This document shows, piece by piece, positions 5,720 to 6,577 of a stretch of DNA of 6,577 nt (within the stretch, counting starts at the first letter, position 1; each line of letters starts with the position of its first letter). Source of the stretch: an uncultured Ruminococcus sp. (GTDB lineage Bacteria > Bacillota > Clostridia > Oscillospirales > Acutalibacteraceae); contig CACYBZ010000202.1 in the NCBI GenBank assembly GCA_902772795.1, positions 1 through 6,577 of the forward strand. Direction: 5' to 3'. The notes beneath the pieces were generated by a model. That model searched no databases. It had not been told where the DNA came from and worked only from the letters and a program-made list of their open reading frames with translations. Made by a program: the position numbers and the translations under genes.

Positions 5720-6262
5720 ATGATTATTTACACTGGAAGATTTCAACCATTTCATAAAGGGCACTTAGGCTTGGTGCATACACTTATAGAAATGTATCCG
5801 CAGGAGACTATCTGCTTGGCTGTTATAAAAAATGTTCCAATTCAACATGCTGATGGCTTTGATTCTTTTGCAAACAAACAACTGGCTTCACAGCGAAATC
5901 CCTTCAACTGTATGGTTACACTCCGACTGATTGAACATGTGTTATGTGATGAACAGTTGCATAATAATGTTGTGGTCACTTTGTTACCTCGTCCTAGCAT
6001 GGAAACATGGAACGTAATATCCAATATGTTTGACTGTGATCGAACCTGGGTATTTACACAAAACAGCATTGTAACGGATGAATGGGAAAACAAGAAGTGC
6101 GCATTTTTTCATAAACAGGGAGAAAAAACCATGCGCATTAGAATTCAAAAATTCATAGAAGGAACTGACATTCGCAACGCTATTGCTCGGAAGAATTATG
6201 ACTTGTTAAAAACTATGCTACCTGAGCCCATACTGAACTATATTCAATATGGCCAATTATAA
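5720..6262 (+). CDS. NadM-like nucleotidyltransferase (NMN adenylyltransferase family)
   Basis: With about 180 residues, this is a compact single-domain enzyme close in length to archaeal-type NadM. GRFQPFHKGH at 6-15 is the classic nucleotide-binding signature with HxGH (His12, Gly14, His15). NPFN at 60-63 and Arg69 fit the helix that follows the substrate loop, and IEGTDIRNAI at 146-155 corresponds to the ISGTxIR phosphate-binding motif, with Glu in place of the usual Ser. In NadM this fold transfers AMP from ATP to nicotinamide mononucleotide to give NAD. Here the middle part (residues 38-60 and 90-130) diverges from canonical NadM, so a different acceptor is possible. ATG 5720 is 2 nt after the previous stop. 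An in-frame TTG at 5714, which overlaps that stop as TTGA and lies 5 nt after GGAG (5705-5708), is an alternative that adds two residues. It is the last gene of the operon, and I see no convincing terminator after it. Confidence 0.87.
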   Translation: MIIYTGRFQPFHKGHLGLVHTLIEMYPQETICLAVIKNVPIQHADGFDSFANKQLASQRNPFNCMVTLRLIEHVLCDEQLHNNVVVTLLPRPSMETWNVISNMFDCDRTWVFTQNSIVTDEWENKKCAFFHKQGEKTMRIRIQKFIEGTDIRNAIARKNYDLLKTMLPEPILNYIQYGQL

Positions 6263-6336
6263 GTAGTGCCCTTTGAAAACCAAAAGCGTTACACTATTTC
6301 TATGACAATAAAGATACGACTAATATAAAAAATCTA

Positions 6337-6365
6337 TTGAAAACAAAGCCAAAATGCGATATAAT
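6337..6365 (+). promoter_or_regulatory. Near-consensus sigma-A promoter for a downstream transcript
   Basis: TTGAAA (-35, 6337-6342) and TATAAT (-10, 6360-6365) are separated by exactly 17 bp, which matches the vegetative consensus at 11 of 12 positions. Transcription would start near 6372 and read towards the window's right edge, through the palindrome at 6404-6433. This is the strongest promoter in the window and shows that a new transcription unit starts after the operon. Confidence 0.8.
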
Positions 6366-6403
6366 AACCGTACAGAAAAGTTTATCCAATACAGCTAAAT
6401 CCC

Positions 6404-6433
6404 CATTTTGTTATCAACGTTGATAACAAAATG
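6404..6433. promoter_or_regulatory. Perfect 30-bp palindrome, probable repressor operator
   Basis: The left arm CATTTTGTTATCAAC (6404-6418) is the exact reverse complement of GTTGATAACAAAATG (6419-6433), with no spacer. The centre AACGTT with a CG at the axis is typical of LacI/PurR-type operators. It lies about 32-61 nt after the predicted start of the 6337-6365 promoter, where a bound repressor could block elongation. In RNA it would form a long hairpin without a U-run, so it is not an ordinary terminator. GATAACAA occurs at 6422-6429 and again 11 bp later at 6433-6440, one helical turn apart. Confidence 0.65.
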
Positions 6434-6462
6434 ATAACAAGAGGGGATATAGGCAGGAGAAT

Positions 6463-6498
6463 ATGGATATATCAAATAATCAAAAGTACCACAGATAG
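6463..6498 (+). CDS. Possible 11-residue leader peptide
   Basis: ATG 6463 opens a short ORF encoding MDISNNQKYHR and ending at TAG 6496-6498. AGGAG at 6455-6459 is only 3 nt upstream, closer than usual but a good match. The stop codon lies in the left arm of the stem-loop at 6489-6545, an arrangement that resembles translational attenuators. An alternative frame open from ATG 6431 to TAA 6575-6577 (48 codons) lacks a ribosome binding site. The 11-codon ORF could also be the start of a longer gene broken by a frameshift. Confidence 0.25.
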   Translation: MDISNNQKYHR

Positions 6499-6545
6499 CA
6501 CAGATAATAATTCATACACAGATTTGTTTATGTGCTATCGAGTGG
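6489..6545 (+). repeat. Stem-loop at the end of the short ORF
   Basis: GATAGCACA (6494-6502) pairs exactly with TGTGCTATC (6531-6539). CCAC (6489-6492) can extend the stem with GTGG (6542-6545) across a small internal loop. The loop is 28 nt. No T-run follows, so it is not an intrinsic terminator. CACAGAT occurs three times in and beside the left arm and loop (from 6490, 6500 and 6517), forming short direct repeats. Confidence 0.5.
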
Positions 6546-6577
6546 GAATAAGAACAGAAGTCAAAGAAATGGCTTAA

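Noticed and set aside
5452..5757. 101-codon + strand ORF overlapping the phosphorylase and nucleotidyltransferase genes
   Set aside because: It is in another frame of the conserved phosphorylase 3' half and shows no family motif.
6263..6300. Weak hairpin after the last operon gene as a terminator (TAGTG...CACTA with TTTCT following)
   Set aside because: Only five base pairs at the base, no continuous inner stem and no real T-run.
6431..6577. 48-codon ORF from ATG 6431 to TAA 6577 as a gene
   Set aside because: Its start lies in the palindrome without any ribosome binding site and the product matches nothing that I know; it may be the tail of a frameshifted gene, so it is mentioned only in the short-ORF entry.
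1..6577. CRISPR array, tRNA, rRNA, insertion-sequence ends or transposase genes
   Set aside because: No regularly spaced repeats, no cloverleaf with a CCA-type end, no terminal inverted repeats with flanking duplications and no transposase or integrase motif were seen.

Overview
The window looks like chromosome or integrated-element DNA from a low-GC Gram-positive bacterium, most likely a gut-type clostridial Firmicute. The grounds are AT-rich intergenic DNA, strong AGGAGG-type ribosome binding sites and tightly packed one-strand genes. I cannot name a species. All convincing genes are on the + strand.

Layout. (1) Positions 1-513 hold the 3' part of a GNAT-family acetyltransferase gene broken by an in-frame TAA at 163-165, followed by an intrinsic terminator at 572-613. 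(2) Positions 614-962 are non-coding or nearly so. They hold a small palindrome, an extended -10 promoter (TATAAT at 714-719), a second palindrome just after the expected transcription start, and a leader of about 237 nt with one possible 20-codon ORF. (3) Positions 963-6262 form a compact seven-gene operon with gaps of -8, 13, 15, 33, 10 and 2 nt. In order the products are: a stand-alone PEP-utilising phosphohistidine swivel domain; an unrecognised 348-residue soluble protein; a metallo-beta-lactamase-fold phosphodiesterase/RNase Z-like hydrolase; a 442-residue protein with an NMNAT-like nucleotidyltransferase domain and an unassigned second half; a small three-helix membrane protein; a PNP/UDP-family nucleoside phosphorylase homologue; and a second, compact NadM-like nucleotidyltransferase. 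(4) Positions 6263-6577 contain a near-consensus promoter (TTGAAA-17-TATAAT), a perfect 30-bp palindrome with a LacI-type centre, an 11-codon ORF and a stem-loop whose left arm overlaps that ORF's stop codon. This looks like the controlled start of a further transcript that continues past the window.

How the genes may work together (inference). The operon combines phosphoryl transfer via phosphohistidine, two nucleotidyl-transfer domains of the NAD-synthesis fold, a nucleoside phosphorylase/hydrolase fold and a phosphodiesterase-type metal hydrolase. That set suggests making, remodelling or degrading a nucleotide-linked small molecule, such as a pyridine-type dinucleotide or a nucleotide conjugate. 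None of the usual partners of a complete known pathway is present: no ATP-grasp domain for the swivel protein, no phosphoribosyltransferase and no Nudix enzyme. I do not recognise the set as a named system, and it is the best candidate here for an undescribed pathway.
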